Shown in pieces: positions 26,516 to 36,486 of a DNA stretch of 64,000 nt. This DNA comes from Mucilaginibacter sp. (GTDB taxonomy: Bacteria > Bacteroidota > Bacteroidia > Sphingobacteriales > Sphingobacteriaceae). The notes under the pieces were generated by a model. It had not been told where the DNA came from. It searched no databases and was given only the letters and a program-made list of their open reading frames with translations. How positions within the stretch are numbered: the stretch's first letter is position 1; every line of letters starts with the position of its first letter. The stretch spans positions 1 to 64,000 of the forward strand of contig JAUCSE010000088.1 in assembly GCA_030445275.1 (NCBI GenBank), given 5' to 3'. A program made the translations under genes and the position numbers.

Positions 26516-29251
26516 ATGATTAGAAAATATTTTTTGTTCAGCATGCTTAATGCTGGTTTATTTATTTCGCTTACCGCATGTCATCATATCAGCAATACCA
26601 AGCAGGCAACAGGGAATGAGCAGGTAAATATGCACAGTGCCTATGACGATAGTACGCTTAATCGTAGTATACTACCCGTTTTAATGCCCTACAACAGGAT
26701 TATTGATCCGGCGGGCCAGGTAATAACTTTTGGCGATGCCGGGGATGAAAATCACAGTATGGATATACGGCTGATACCCGGCAAACTTATTGCGGTAGAA
26801 GACAGATATGGGATAACATTAATTGATATTGTTGTAAAGAAGGTTATCAGCCGGTGGACCTATAGACAGAATACCCAGTATAGGGGGCTTACCAGTACCT
26901 ATTCGGGTTTGAAAGTTTTAAAGACAAATGATCAGACACAGATCTATTGGAGCGCGGCGGCGGGTAAGGGTAAAGATTCTAGATCGTACGTTTTTCAGGC
27001 CATTTGGGACGGCGAAAAGGTCAGCATTAAAAACACTTTTAATTTTAAGGCCGAAGGTGAATCGCCATTAGCTTTGCCAAATGATCTGGCCATCAATAAT
27101 GAAAACGGAACTAATTATTTGTATGTAGTTCTCAATGGCAATAATCAACTGGTAAAAATTGACCTGGCAACCAATAAAACCGTTTGGACAAAACCTACCG
27201 GCGTAGCTCCCTATGGTATTGTAATAGCAAAAAACAAAGCTTTTGTTACCAATTGGGCCGGCCCCGAAGCGGTGGACACCATAAACCGGGAAACAGCAGG
27301 CGTACCTTATGGCAAAACCTATATTGATCCTAAAACCGGGGCAACCGCACAGGGTACCGTTATGGTAATGGATTTAAATAAAGGCAATGTTATTAAGGAG
27401 ATACCCGTTGGATTACACCCCAACGCTATCATTAGCAGTACCGATGAGGATTTTGTATACATTGCCAACGGAAACAGTGATATGGTTTCTGTTATATCCA
27501 CAAATTCACTTCAAAGCGTTGATGCCATTGATGTAAAGCTTAATCCAGGCAAAAAAAGTTATATAGGCGATACACCTAATGCTTTGGCCATCAATACCGA
27601 TGGCACAATTTTATATGTGGCCAACGGATTGGATAATGCGGTAGCTATGGTGAAACTGGGTTCAAGAGCAGCAAACAAAGGGTTTGGGAATAGCCTGGTA
27701 AAGGGCTTTATACCTACCGAAGCGTATCCGGGTGGTCTCGCTGTTGACGGCAACACTCTGTTTGTAACCAACCTAGAAGGCGAAGGCTCACGCGTTAGCA
27801 GCAAGGAAATTGATAAAGCGGGTTTAGGTGGTGAAGTGGCCGAGAACATTCCGGCCGCATATAACTCGCACCATCAAAAGGCTACGGTTTCTATTATCAA
27901 TATTCCGGATGCCAATCAATTACAACAATATACCCAAAGGGTGCAAGACCTTAACCTGAGTTTCAGACAGCAGATAGCTAATTTATTGCCTCGTAAAAAC
28001 ATTCAGGCAAAACCTATACCTGAGCGTATTGGCGAGCCATCAGTGTTTAACCATGTGTTATATATTATAAAAGAGAACCGGACTTATGATCAGGTTTTAG
28101 GTGATATGCCTGAGGGTAACGGGGCCAAATCATTGTGTATCTATGGCGATAGCGTTACCCCAAATCAGCATAATCTTGCACGGAATTTTTTACTGCTTGA
28201 TAATTACTATGCATCGGGAAAATGTTCGGCAGAAGGTCACCAATGGACGGATGCTGCCATGGTGACCGATTATGTTGAAAAAAGCGTACGATCATGGTTC
28301 AGGAGTTATCCGCATGTGCAGGAAGATGCATTGGTTTATGATGGCAATGGCTTTATCTGGAACAATGCTGCTGATCATGGTAAAACGGTAAGAATATATG
28401 GAGAAGCTTGTGCAGTACATTTTGACGATAAATTAAGCTGGACAACTATTTATAATAATTATAAAGCCGGTAAGCCCTTTATATTTAAGAACACCAGCAC
28501 CATATCGCGGGTTAGACCCATGTTATCGCAAAACTATCCAGGCTCTGATGAACATAAGATCAATGAGCAATTAAGGGCAACCGCTTTCATCAAAGAGCTG
28601 AATGAGTACGAAAAGCAGCCCGGCGATCAGTTACCTCAGCTGATGGTTATGGCTCTGTCCGCTGATCATACCGTAGGAACCAAGCCGGGTTATCCAACAC
28701 CAAATGCAATGGTAGCTGATAATGACCTTGCCCTTGGCCGTATTGTGGAAGCAATATCCAAAAGCCGTTTCTGGAAAAACACGGTGATATTTGTTACCGA
28801 AGATGATTCACAGGCGGGTTGGGATCATGTTTCGGCGTATCGAACCACAGGTTTTGTAATAAGCCCATATAGCAGATTGCAAGGAAAGGTGAGTAAAAAC
28901 TACAACCAAACATGTATGGTACGTTCCATTGAGCAGATATTAGGTTTACCACCCATGAATATTATTGATGCAACAGCATTGCCCATGTTTGATTGTTTTA
29001 CCAATAAGCCTTCAAATTACACCTATCAGAGCATCCCTAACCACATCCCTTTAAATAATATCAATCCTAAATTAGCAGCGCTTAAAGGAACCGCCCTGCA
29101 CTTTGCTCAATTATCTTCCCGACCTGAATATGATCACATAGATGGCGGAAATGATGATGTAATGAACCGTATATTATGGTTTGCAGCTAAAGGGAAAAAA
29201 GCATACCCAGCTCAGCTGGCCGGCAAGGATACAGAAGATGAAAAAGAATAG
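26516..29251 (+). CDS. YVTN beta-propeller / PF04185-type phosphoesterase lipoprotein (911 aa)
   Basis: A lipoprotein-like signal (FSMLNAGLFISLTACHH) precedes a YncE/YVTN-type beta propeller (about 60-460; GIVIAKNKAFVTNWAG, NAIISSTDEDFVYIANGNSDMVSVIS, NALAINTDGTILYVANGLDNAVAMV). A phosphoesterase domain (about 520-880) follows, beginning NHVLYIIKENRTYDQVLGDMPEGNG, with YYASGKCSAEGHQWTDAAMVTDYVE and VIFVTEDDSQAGWDHVSAYRT, matching the phospholipase C/acid phosphatase family (metal-binding Glu, Asn, Asp, His). It likely releases phosphate from esters outside the cell for the receptor encoded upstream. It is separated from the lipoprotein by 90 bp. Confidence 0.88.
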   Translation: MIRKYFLFSMLNAGLFISLTACHHISNTKQATGNEQVNMHSAYDDSTLNRSILPVLMPYNRIIDPAGQVITFGDAGDENHSMDIRLIPGKLIAVEDRYGITLIDIVVKKVISRWTYRQNTQYRGLTSTYSGLKVLKTNDQTQIYWSAAAGKGKDSRSYVFQAIWDGEKVSIKNTFNFKAEGESPLALPNDLAINNENGTNYLYVVLNGNNQLVKIDLATNKTVWTKPTGVAPYGIVIAKNKAFVTNWAGPEAVDTINRETAGVPYGKTYIDPKTGATAQGTVMVMDLNKGNVIKEIPVGLHPNAIISSTDEDFVYIANGNSDMVSVISTNSLQSVDAIDVKLNPGKKSYIGDTPNALAINTDGTILYVANGLDNAVAMVKLGSRAANKGFGNSLVKGFIPTEAYPGGLAVDGNTLFVTNLEGEGSRVSSKEIDKAGLGGEVAENIPAAYNSHHQKATVSIINIPDANQLQQYTQRVQDLNLSFRQQIANLLPRKNIQAKPIPERIGEPSVFNHVLYIIKENRTYDQVLGDMPEGNGAKSLCIYGDSVTPNQHNLARNFLLLDNYYASGKCSAEGHQWTDAAMVTDYVEKSVRSWFRSYPHVQEDALVYDGNGFIWNNAADHGKTVRIYGEACAVHFDDKLSWTTIYNNYKAGKPFIFKNTSTISRVRPMLSQNYPGSDEHKINEQLRATAFIKELNEYEKQPGDQLPQLMVMALSADHTVGTKPGYPTPNAMVADNDLALGRIVEAISKSRFWKNTVIFVTEDDSQAGWDHVSAYRTTGFVISPYSRLQGKVSKNYNQTCMVRSIEQILGLPPMNIIDATALPMFDCFTNKPSNYTYQSIPNHIPLNNINPKLAALKGTALHFAQLSSRPEYDHIDGGNDDVMNRILWFAAKGKKAYPAQLAGKDTEDEKE

Positions 29252-29278
29252 ATAATTAAAATAGTGTCGTGGTGAACC

Positions 29279-29355
29279 CCAATACTTAAATTTAGACTTT
29301 GAGGATTGAGGAGCCTGTAACTGGCCAAAGGCGATAAATAAAAACAAGATGTTTC
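29279..29355 (-). pseudogene. Outer-membrane-protein C-terminus remnant, copy 1
   Basis: On the minus strand this 77-bp stretch reads FYLSPLASYRLLNPQSLNLSIGV, a decayed C-terminal barrel segment. It is about 66/77 identical, without gaps, to copy 2 at 30590-30666 (hand count). It marks a duplicated, decayed gene flanking the membrane-protein gene at 29521. The rest of 29252-29520 shows no gene. Confidence 0.55.
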
Positions 29356-29520
29356 CAAGGTCAGCGCAAAATGTTCTCCCAAGCAACACCCATAGTCTTA
29401 ATTTATTAATTTTCAGCCTATAAAAGTTTTTTAAACCGAAAATCTTGTTAAAGATCATCAATCTTCTCGTTTATTTTACCCGATTCAATGCATTCAAATT
29501 ATTCGTTAATAACTATGAAA

Positions 29521-30192
29521 TCAGAAAGATTTATCTACATTTATTTGCATATCAGATTTTCTAAATAATAGCCAAATTAATTCGATCAACATTGGTAGCA
29601 CAACTACCAGAGTTACATACCATCCCGATCGCGACTGATCGTTGAATTTTGTTTCACCATAGACAATAAGACATAGAAAAGCATTGGCAAGATAAGCGGC
29701 GGCGATACCTATAAAACATGCTCGGGTAGGATGTATGTTTTTTCTCTTAACAAATAAAAAGATTCCGCTGATTAGAATAATGCCCAGACCTGAAAATATA
29801 ACTTCCAGGCGCTGCAGTCCACTGGTACCTGCACGATGTAACAAAAAAGGAGCTTCTACTAATAGCGTACCAACCACAGAAAAAATAATCGATATCCATA
29901 ATGCGCGTCTAATAAAGAGTGCGGGCAACTGTTCTGAATTTAATAAACGCAAATGCAGCCAAATCATTGGCAAGGACAAAAAGAAAGGGAGCCCTACTAG
30001 TGCATGCCACCAATTACCTTCATTATTAGGTACTCTAAGTAAAAGCGCATCAAGCGGAGAGGTACCAAGTGCAAATGGCAACATAATACCAATTCCGGCT
30101 GTAATCCAAACGAGTAGCATTAGAATATTTGCCATTCGTGGTAAATGCAATTCATTAATAGTTTCTAGGGTTATTTTAGGGTTTGTTGCCAT
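29521..30192 (-). CDS. Predicted integral membrane protein, unknown family (223 aa)
   Basis: Six probable membrane helices (about 20-44 ANILMLLVWITAGIGIMLPFAL, 65-84, 95-117, 128-148, 158-178, 188-212) and short polar loops. There is no enzymatic motif and I do not recognise the family. It lies alone between two diverged copies of an outer-membrane-protein remnant and next to a transposase remnant, so it may be a cargo gene or a survivor in an eroded region. The ORF is intact and its composition is protein-like. Confidence 0.7.
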   Translation of the reverse strand: MATNPKITLETINELHLPRMANILMLLVWITAGIGIMLPFALGTSPLDALLLRVPNNEGNWWHALVGLPFFLSLPMIWLHLRLLNSEQLPALFIRRALWISIIFSVVGTLLVEAPFLLHRAGTSGLQRLEVIFSGLGIILISGIFLFVKRKNIHPTRACFIGIAAAYLANAFLCLIVYGETKFNDQSRSGWYVTLVVVLPMLIELIWLLFRKSDMQINVDKSF

Positions 30193-30331
30193 AAGTCTTA
30201 TTTTAATGCGACAAAAAAATAGTTGTCATTTATTAAGTTTTTTGAGCTTCAAGAATCCGCATAGGTAAATATAGTACTATTTATTGCATAGTACCATACA
30301 TTATACTGTTTTTATTTGAAGAAATAGTTAA

Positions 30332-30484
30332 ACGAAGAAAGAAAGGCAATTTGATGTGGAAGCTACCTTCGGAAACATTAAACAGAACTACGGGGTCCGC
30401 CGCTTTATTCTCGGTGATAAGGAAAAAGCAACGATCGAAACGAGGGCTACTTCCAATCGCTCAAAATCTAAAAAATGCATCTGA
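30332..30484 (+). pseudogene. Transposase C-terminus remnant (IS1182-like)
   Basis: The plus strand encodes RQFDVEATFGNIKQNYGVRRFIL, then after a one-base frameshift near 30443 LLPIAQNLKKCI and a stop. This matches the C-terminal end of IS1182-family DDE transposases (typically DVEPVFGNIK..RRF..RG...E.GL..IAHNLKK). Everything upstream of it is missing, so this is a fossil of an insertion. Family assignment is from memory of the motif. Confidence 0.6.
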
Positions 30485-30567
30485 AAGTACCTTTTTCCGC
30501 CTATTTTCTTTAAGTCCTGCTTATTCTTAAGCCTCAATAAAAAACTCTCCTTGCATTGATCTATTTG

Positions 30568-30666
30568 CTAAAATAAAGTTGTTGTAAAACCAATACTCAA
30601 ATTCAGACTTTGAGGATCAAGTAGTCTGTAACTGGTCAATGGAGATAAATAAAAATAAGATATTTC
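30568..30666 (-). pseudogene. Outer-membrane-protein C-terminus remnant, copy 2
   Basis: The minus strand encodes SYFYLSPLTSYRLLDPQSLNLSIGFTTTLF and a TAG stop. The terminal Phe and alternating pattern are typical of the last barrel strand of an outer-membrane protein. Nothing upstream continues the frame. It is the better-preserved partner of the copy at 29279-29355. No other gene is visible in 30193-30839 apart from this and the transposase remnant. Confidence 0.6.
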
Positions 30667-30839
30667 ACGCTTTATTCGGCATTATTTTCATTAAAACTAT
30701 CTCTTTATGAACAAATAAAGCTTTCGGATTTAAATACTAAAGGCCGGTGTTTTAGTTTTTCAAAGAAGACGGTCACCTCATTCACCTAAAGCTACTTCAC
30801 CAAGTAAAACAAACAGCTATTTGGATTTCTGACAATCTA

Positions 30840-31922
30840 TTACTTTATCTGAACGGTTGTACCTTCTTTCAGTTCTTCATTGGCCTGTGCTACCAACTGG
30901 TCACCGGGTTTCAGATCGCCCGCGATTTCGGTCTTTTCTTTGCCGGTAAACCCGGTCTTAACATCCACCCATTTCGTCTTTCCGTTTTCTATCCTGATCA
31001 CGAACTTCCGTTCCTGCGTGGTTACCACTGCCTTAAAAGGAACCAGGAACCCGTCCTTGGGGCGACTGACCGGTAATACGATTTGCGCGAACATACCGGG
31101 TTTGAGCAAACCATTAGCATTCGGAAACGTAAGCTCCCAGGTTTCGCTCCTGGTTTGCGGATCAATGGCATCTGATTTCCGGGCCAGTTTGGCTTTAAAA
31201 ACCTGTCCTGGATTAGCCGATACGGTAAAAGTTGCTTCATTACCTTGTAACGTGGTTGAATTATAGGCTTCCGGTACGGCTACATCCACCCTTAATGATG
31301 AATTATACTCTACACGGAACAACAAGATTTTGCCGGTATTGTCTACAAAATCGCCTTTAAATATATTTCTTGCCGTCACCACGCCGTTAAAAGGAGAACG
31401 GATCACCAGGTAATTCTCCAGTGCTTTATTTACTTGCGTAGCTGAACGGGAAGCCTGGTAAACCGAACTGTCTGTCCGCATTTGATTGCGTGCTATTTCC
31501 AGTTCATTATCCGCAACAGCGCCGGGTGTTTGTGCTGCCTTTAATAATCTTAAATAAGTTGATTTGCTGGATTCATATTTAGACTTCGTACCCATGCTGG
31601 TGCTTTGGCTTTGGGTCTGGGCCGCTTTTAATTCCGGGGCATCCAGGATACATAGCACCTGCCCTTTCGTAACTTTTGAACCGATATCTACTTTAACCTC
31701 TTTGACGTAGCCCGGTGTACGGGCATAAATATTGGCACGGTCAAAGGGGATAATTTCGCCTGTCAGGTTTAATTTATTGGAAATCGGTTCCAGTTTCAGC
31801 GTGATCAGTTTAACCGCCGGTTTTTCCGGCAGCCCCTGTGGAGTGGCTTTTTCGGCAGGATTGCCACTACAAGCTGCCAGCAGGCAAACCGGAATTAAGA
31901 GTATATAATATATAGTTTTCAT
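30840..31922 (-). CDS. RND efflux periplasmic adaptor (360 aa), operon B
   Basis: Lipoprotein signal (ILLIPVCLLAACSGN), lipoyl halves (ANIYARTPGYVKEVKVDIGSKVTKGQVLCIL and LVIRSPFNGVVTARNIFKGDFVD), a helical hairpin between them, and the GDIDPQTR-like segment SDAIDPQTRSETWELTF. It overlaps the RND gene by 4 bp (ATGA), so translation is coupled. It is paralogous to the adaptor at 5639-6754. Together with the ChrB-AraC regulator upstream, this operon is a candidate metal or oxyanion efflux system, but the substrate is inferred from context only. Confidence 0.93.
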   Translation of the reverse strand: MKTIYYILLIPVCLLAACSGNPAEKATPQGLPEKPAVKLITLKLEPISNKLNLTGEIIPFDRANIYARTPGYVKEVKVDIGSKVTKGQVLCILDAPELKAAQTQSQSTSMGTKSKYESSKSTYLRLLKAAQTPGAVADNELEIARNQMRTDSSVYQASRSATQVNKALENYLVIRSPFNGVVTARNIFKGDFVDNTGKILLFRVEYNSSLRVDVAVPEAYNSTTLQGNEATFTVSANPGQVFKAKLARKSDAIDPQTRSETWELTFPNANGLLKPGMFAQIVLPVSRPKDGFLVPFKAVVTTQERKFVIRIENGKTKWVDVKTGFTGKEKTEIAGDLKPGDQLVAQANEELKEGTTVQIK

Positions 31923-34900
31923 GATTGATTTTCGGTTAAGAGGTGATACTTGCTTGCAGGATCATCAGGGTCTAAGGAAATAACAGGTACGGGTCGGTTC
32001 CCGATGGACGACTGGTAAATTAAAGGCAATATGATTAGGCTGGAGAACATAGAAAAGATAAGGCCGCCGATCACGGCAGTTCCCAAAGGTGATATCTGGT
32101 CGCCGCCTTCTCCCAAACCCAATGCCATCGGTATCATCCCAGCGATCATCGCTAAGCTGGTCATCAGGATCGGTCTGATCCGGTCTTTGATCCCCCGCAA
32201 ATAAGGTTCATTGAGTTTTTCACTCCGATGTTTTTCGGCTTGCGTTACAAAAAGGATGGCATTCGCCACCGCCACTCCAACTACCATGATGCAGCCCATA
32301 TAAGATTGTATATTCAGTGTTTTGCCGCAGACCCATAACAACAGCAGGCTGCCCGCTAAAACTCCCGGAATGACCGAGATGATCACCAATGACAATCGGA
32401 ACGACTGGAAGTTTACAGCCAGCAGCAGGAAGATCACCACAATAGCCAGTAAAATGCCATTTTGCAGTTCCTGGAAAGTTTGTAAAAATACTTCTGCTTG
32501 TCCGGGCTGCTGGATTTTCATACCTTCAGGCAGCTTGCCTGTCTTTGAAATAATTTTATCAATATCATTGATGGCTGAACCTAACGCCTTACCCTGTAAG
32601 TTGGCCGTAATCGTGATAAAGCGTTTTTGATTCAGGCGGTCATACTCTCCCTCTGTATTGCCTATCTTCCAGGTCGCTACATCCCGTATATAGACCTGTT
32701 TCCCATTGTTGGAACTTAACAAAATATTATCCACCTGTCCCGGATCATTCATGATCAGCTCGGGTACCTGCACCTGTACCTGGTAGGCCGTTCCGGCCGC
32801 TTTATCTACCCAATAGTTAGGCTGCGTAAAACGACTGGAAGAAGTAGCGGCCGCCAAAGATTTACCGGCATCCTCCACGGTCAAGCCTAACTGCCCTAGT
32901 TTCACCCGGTCAAACTCGATCTTCATCGCCGGGTAGCCCTGCGGTGCACTGTAAGCCACATCCCGGAGGTAAGGCAGTTTTTTCAACTGTTCAACGATCT
33001 TTTTCCCAAATTCCCGGTCCTGTGCTAAACTCTTACCCAGTACCTGTACCTGTATCGGTGTTCCCGTTCCCTGGCTCATGACCTGCTCCACTAGATTTGC
33101 CGGCTCAAAAGAAATATGCGATCCGGGCATTTGCTGGTTTACAACCTGCCGTACCTTTTCCTTAAAATCATCCAGTGGGATACCCGCGCCTGAAATGAAT
33201 TTAACTTTTAAGAAAGCCTCTTCCGGCCCGCTGGTCCATAAATGGATCACGCTAACCGGATAGCTTGAACCAACCAGGCCAACATAGGCAGAGGAAATGG
33301 CAATTTTATTGCCGCCGGAAATACTGTCGATCAGGTGTAGCAGTCGTTTGGTGCTTTGTTCTGTCCGCTCAATGCGTGTGCCTTCCTTTAACCTTAACCT
33401 TACCTGGAACTGCCCGGCATCCACTTTCGGAAATAACTCTTTACCAACGGAAAAAAAGAGCAGCGCGGCTAAAGCTATAGAAAGTACGATGTAAATGGGT
33501 ATCAGGACGTTTCTACCCGGAGACAGGTGCACGATCAGTTTTTCATGTTTTTCTTTAAAACGGATCATGCGTTTGCCTTCCCCCACGTTTCCGGCCAACT
33601 TATCCTTAAACAACCAGTTAGCAATCACCGGTACAAAGGATTGTGACAACAGGAAAGAAGCGATCATAGCAAAACCAACCGAAAGGGAAAGCGGTAGGAA
33701 CATAGCTTTTGGAATGCCCGACATAAAGAAAGCCGGGAAGAATACAGTCAGTATACAAAGCAGGATCAGCAGTTTAGGTAAAGCTATCTCTTTACAGGCT
33801 TCCAATATGGCCCTGCCTTTCAGCTCGCCTTTTTCCTGGTGATGGTGGATGTTTTCTATGGTTACCGTCGCCTCATCTACCAGTATGCCGATAGCCAAAG
33901 CTAAACCACCAAGCGTCATGATATTGATGGATTGCCCAAAAAGCTTCAGGAAGATCACGGCCGAAAACAAGGCCAGCGGAATGGTTAAAACAACAATGAG
34001 CGAACCTCGCCAGTCACGCAGGAACAGCAGCACCATTAAACCGGTTAACAATGCTCCTAAAACACCCTCCGTCATTAGGCTTTTTATGGAATTGATCACA
34101 TAACCCGATTGGTCAAATTCATAACTGACTTTGATATCCGACGGAATGGCCGCCTGCATATCCGGTATAGCGGCTTTTACCTTTTGAACCACATCCCAGG
34201 TAGAAGCATCGGCCCGTTTCGTTACTGGGATATAGACCGAACGTTTGCCATTAATGAGGGCGTAACCTGCGGTAATATCTGCGCCATTGTCAACCTGCGC
34301 CAAATCATGCACATAAACAGCGGGGCCACTACCGGTTTTTACCGGAATATTGCCCAGGTCCTGGATATTATCCACCACTGTATTTTGCGGCGCGATGAGC
34401 ATCTGGTCGCCCACCCGAAGGTTTCCCGCTGGGAGGATGGTGTTCCCTTTGGCAATGGCCGTAACCAGTTCCTCCGGGCTGATACCATAACTGCGTAATT
34501 TATTGGGATCGGCCTTGATCAGCACCGAGCGTTGGTTACCCCCAAATGGCGGTGGGGCGGAAACGCCCGGCAGGGTAGAAAACATAGGCCTGACCTTAAA
34601 CAGGGCCAGATCCGACACTTCGGCCAATGATCGGGTTGGACTGGTGAAAACCAGCTGACCTACGGCAACACTACCACCGTCAAAACGGGTTACAAAAGGC
34701 GATACGGTTCCGGGCGGCATAAAGGCCCGTGCCCGATTCACCATCGAGACTACCTCCCCGGTGGCTTGCCCCATATCGGTACCCTCGTAGAAATTGAGTT
34801 TTAATAAAGTAACACCCTGGATGGTTTTGCTTTCTACGGATTTGATGCCGGTCACATATAAAAAATGGTATTCATAGTAAGATGTCACGAAACCTTCGAT

Positions 34901-35083
34901 CTGTTCGGCTGACAAGCCGCCATAGGTCTGTGCTACATAAATTGTCGGTGTCCCCAGTTTCGGGAAAATATCCACGGGCATGGTCTTGATGGATACCACT
35001 GCAAAGAAAATGATAGCAATGACGGCTACTATGATCGTAACCGGCTTTCTTAATGAGGCGTATAAAAACTGGATAATGTTCAT
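31919..35083 (-). CDS. RND efflux pump inner-membrane permease (1054 aa), operon B
   Basis: Full-length RND permease with the helix-4 motif GILVDEATVTIENIHHH, and helix 10 reading VGVAVANAILFV, so the AcrB-type Lys is again absent. Porter and docking domains are complete (for example TYGGLSAEQIEGFVTSYYEYHF). The tail ends SLDPDDPASKY. It overlaps the OMF gene by 4 bp upstream and the MFP gene by 4 bp downstream, a fully coupled operon. Compared with the pump at 6791 it has the same length and domain order, which points to an old duplication or two related acquisitions. Confidence 0.94.
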   Translation of the reverse strand: MNIIQFLYASLRKPVTIIVAVIAIIFFAVVSIKTMPVDIFPKLGTPTIYVAQTYGGLSAEQIEGFVTSYYEYHFLYVTGIKSVESKTIQGVTLLKLNFYEGTDMGQATGEVVSMVNRARAFMPPGTVSPFVTRFDGGSVAVGQLVFTSPTRSLAEVSDLALFKVRPMFSTLPGVSAPPPFGGNQRSVLIKADPNKLRSYGISPEELVTAIAKGNTILPAGNLRVGDQMLIAPQNTVVDNIQDLGNIPVKTGSGPAVYVHDLAQVDNGADITAGYALINGKRSVYIPVTKRADASTWDVVQKVKAAIPDMQAAIPSDIKVSYEFDQSGYVINSIKSLMTEGVLGALLTGLMVLLFLRDWRGSLIVVLTIPLALFSAVIFLKLFGQSINIMTLGGLALAIGILVDEATVTIENIHHHQEKGELKGRAILEACKEIALPKLLILLCILTVFFPAFFMSGIPKAMFLPLSLSVGFAMIASFLLSQSFVPVIANWLFKDKLAGNVGEGKRMIRFKEKHEKLIVHLSPGRNVLIPIYIVLSIALAALLFFSVGKELFPKVDAGQFQVRLRLKEGTRIERTEQSTKRLLHLIDSISGGNKIAISSAYVGLVGSSYPVSVIHLWTSGPEEAFLKVKFISGAGIPLDDFKEKVRQVVNQQMPGSHISFEPANLVEQVMSQGTGTPIQVQVLGKSLAQDREFGKKIVEQLKKLPYLRDVAYSAPQGYPAMKIEFDRVKLGQLGLTVEDAGKSLAAATSSSRFTQPNYWVDKAAGTAYQVQVQVPELIMNDPGQVDNILLSSNNGKQVYIRDVATWKIGNTEGEYDRLNQKRFITITANLQGKALGSAINDIDKIISKTGKLPEGMKIQQPGQAEVFLQTFQELQNGILLAIVVIFLLLAVNFQSFRLSLVIISVIPGVLAGSLLLLWVCGKTLNIQSYMGCIMVVGVAVANAILFVTQAEKHRSEKLNEPYLRGIKDRIRPILMTSLAMIAGMIPMALGLGEGGDQISPLGTAVIGGLIFSMFSSLIILPLIYQSSIGNRPVPVISLDPDDPASKYHLLTENQS

Positions 35084-36474
35084 TTGCCGTATTGGTTTAA
35101 AAACAGGTTGAGGCTGCCGCTATAGGCTGCCTCATTTAACAAAGCCCACCAGGCCCCATAATAAGCGATCTTCACGGTAGCCGCAGACTGAAATAAAAGC
35201 TGCTGCGACTGGATCACATCATAATAATTGATCAGCCCCGATTTATACCGGGATTGGATGGCTTTATAGGAATATTCAGCAGAATGGAACTGCTGGGGTG
35301 CAAGTCTGGCTGATTGTACCGCCTTTTGAAAGTTCGATACAGCGATCTCTTTTTGGGTGTTTAAATGTAGCTCGGTTTGGGCCAGCTGCTCTCGGCTGGA
35401 GGCTGTAATGAGTTCCTGTTGTTTCCATAAAGGTTTCTGCCGGAAAACTTCCAGTATGGGGAAAGCGATCTGCGCACCCACGCCGTAATTATACCGCTGA
35501 AAGTGCCAGCCGTCACTGGAATTGACTGAGCCATCCGCACCAATGCCCGAACCCCGGCCATAACCAGTGCTCCACAAAGTCAGGCGGGGCAGGATGCTTT
35601 TTTTGAGTGACCGTAAAGCCAATTCATTAGCACTGACATTGGCCTTTCCCAATTGCACTTCCGGATGGTCAGCCGATGAAGTATCAGCCAAAGCAATGGC
35701 CGGAAGATGGCTGAAGATCGAAGAATCCACTGGTTGGCCAGCCGGCAATTTACCGCCTACCAGTTCTTTCAAAGCGATCAACGTGGAATCCCTTTGTCTT
35801 TCAAAAGCGATCAGTTGCATTTCTGCCCTGGTATATTCGGAATGAAAAGAAGAAGAATCGGTTCCCGGTCTTAAGCCACTGACCACTAAGATTTGTGCCT
35901 GTTTTAAGTTAAAAGCCGATTTATCGGTGTTAGACTGATAAACCTTGATCAGGTCGCTGACCAATAAATAATTCAACCATGCGCTAATCACATAGACTTG
36001 ATGTTGAAATAAGGTTAAGTTCTCATCCGCCTGGCCATATTGCAGCTGGCCTTTAGCCAGATCAATTTCGGCACCACGCTGGCCAAATGTGATGGGTTCC
36101 CATTGAAGGTTGAGTGCGGCAGCGCTGCCCGGTACGCCACTGTAATCATTGCCCTTGCTGGGCGGCCCGCTGATCGGCGTAATATACTGCGGATAGATCA
36201 TACCGGTAATATTATTAGCGGTCGAATAATCTACCTGGTAAGAAGCATTCAGCGAAGGTATCAAACCATTCTGTTTATATTTCACTGCGTATTGCAGGGC
36301 CTGGGTTTGTAACCTTTTAGCTTTAATCAGCGGATGATTGGCTGTAGCCGCTCGAAGCAGGGAATCCAGGTACGATTTACCTTGTGCATAACTTATGTGT
36401 GGCCATAAAAAACAAAGGAGCAGACCTGCGATCAGGCTAATCTTTGGAAAGACGGTTAAAACGGGACGTTTCAT
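35080..36474 (-). CDS. TolC-family outer-membrane efflux channel (464 aa), operon B
   Basis: Signal peptide (ISLIAGLLLCFLWPHISYAQ), then two OEP repeats with long helices (LDSLLRAATANHPLIKAKRLQTQALQYAVKYKQNGLIPSLNASY and ARAEMQLIAFERQRDSTLIALKELVGG-type segments). First gene of operon B, with a dyad 13 bp upstream of its start and the regulator gene directly before it on the same strand. The order OMF, RND, MFP is the same as in operon A. Confidence 0.92.
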   Translation of the reverse strand: MKRPVLTVFPKISLIAGLLLCFLWPHISYAQGKSYLDSLLRAATANHPLIKAKRLQTQALQYAVKYKQNGLIPSLNASYQVDYSTANNITGMIYPQYITPISGPPSKGNDYSGVPGSAAALNLQWEPITFGQRGAEIDLAKGQLQYGQADENLTLFQHQVYVISAWLNYLLVSDLIKVYQSNTDKSAFNLKQAQILVVSGLRPGTDSSSFHSEYTRAEMQLIAFERQRDSTLIALKELVGGKLPAGQPVDSSIFSHLPAIALADTSSADHPEVQLGKANVSANELALRSLKKSILPRLTLWSTGYGRGSGIGADGSVNSSDGWHFQRYNYGVGAQIAFPILEVFRQKPLWKQQELITASSREQLAQTELHLNTQKEIAVSNFQKAVQSARLAPQQFHSAEYSYKAIQSRYKSGLINYYDVIQSQQLLFQSAATVKIAYYGAWWALLNEAAYSGSLNLFLNQYGK

Positions 36475-36486
36475 AGCTGGAGATCC

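Noticed and set aside
29174-29461. 95-codon minus-strand ORF
   Set aside because: It crosses the phosphoesterase end and the outer-membrane remnant in a different frame from the recognisable remnant.
33495-34498. Plus-strand ORFs opposite the second RND permease
   Set aside because: Shadows of the conserved RND reading frame.
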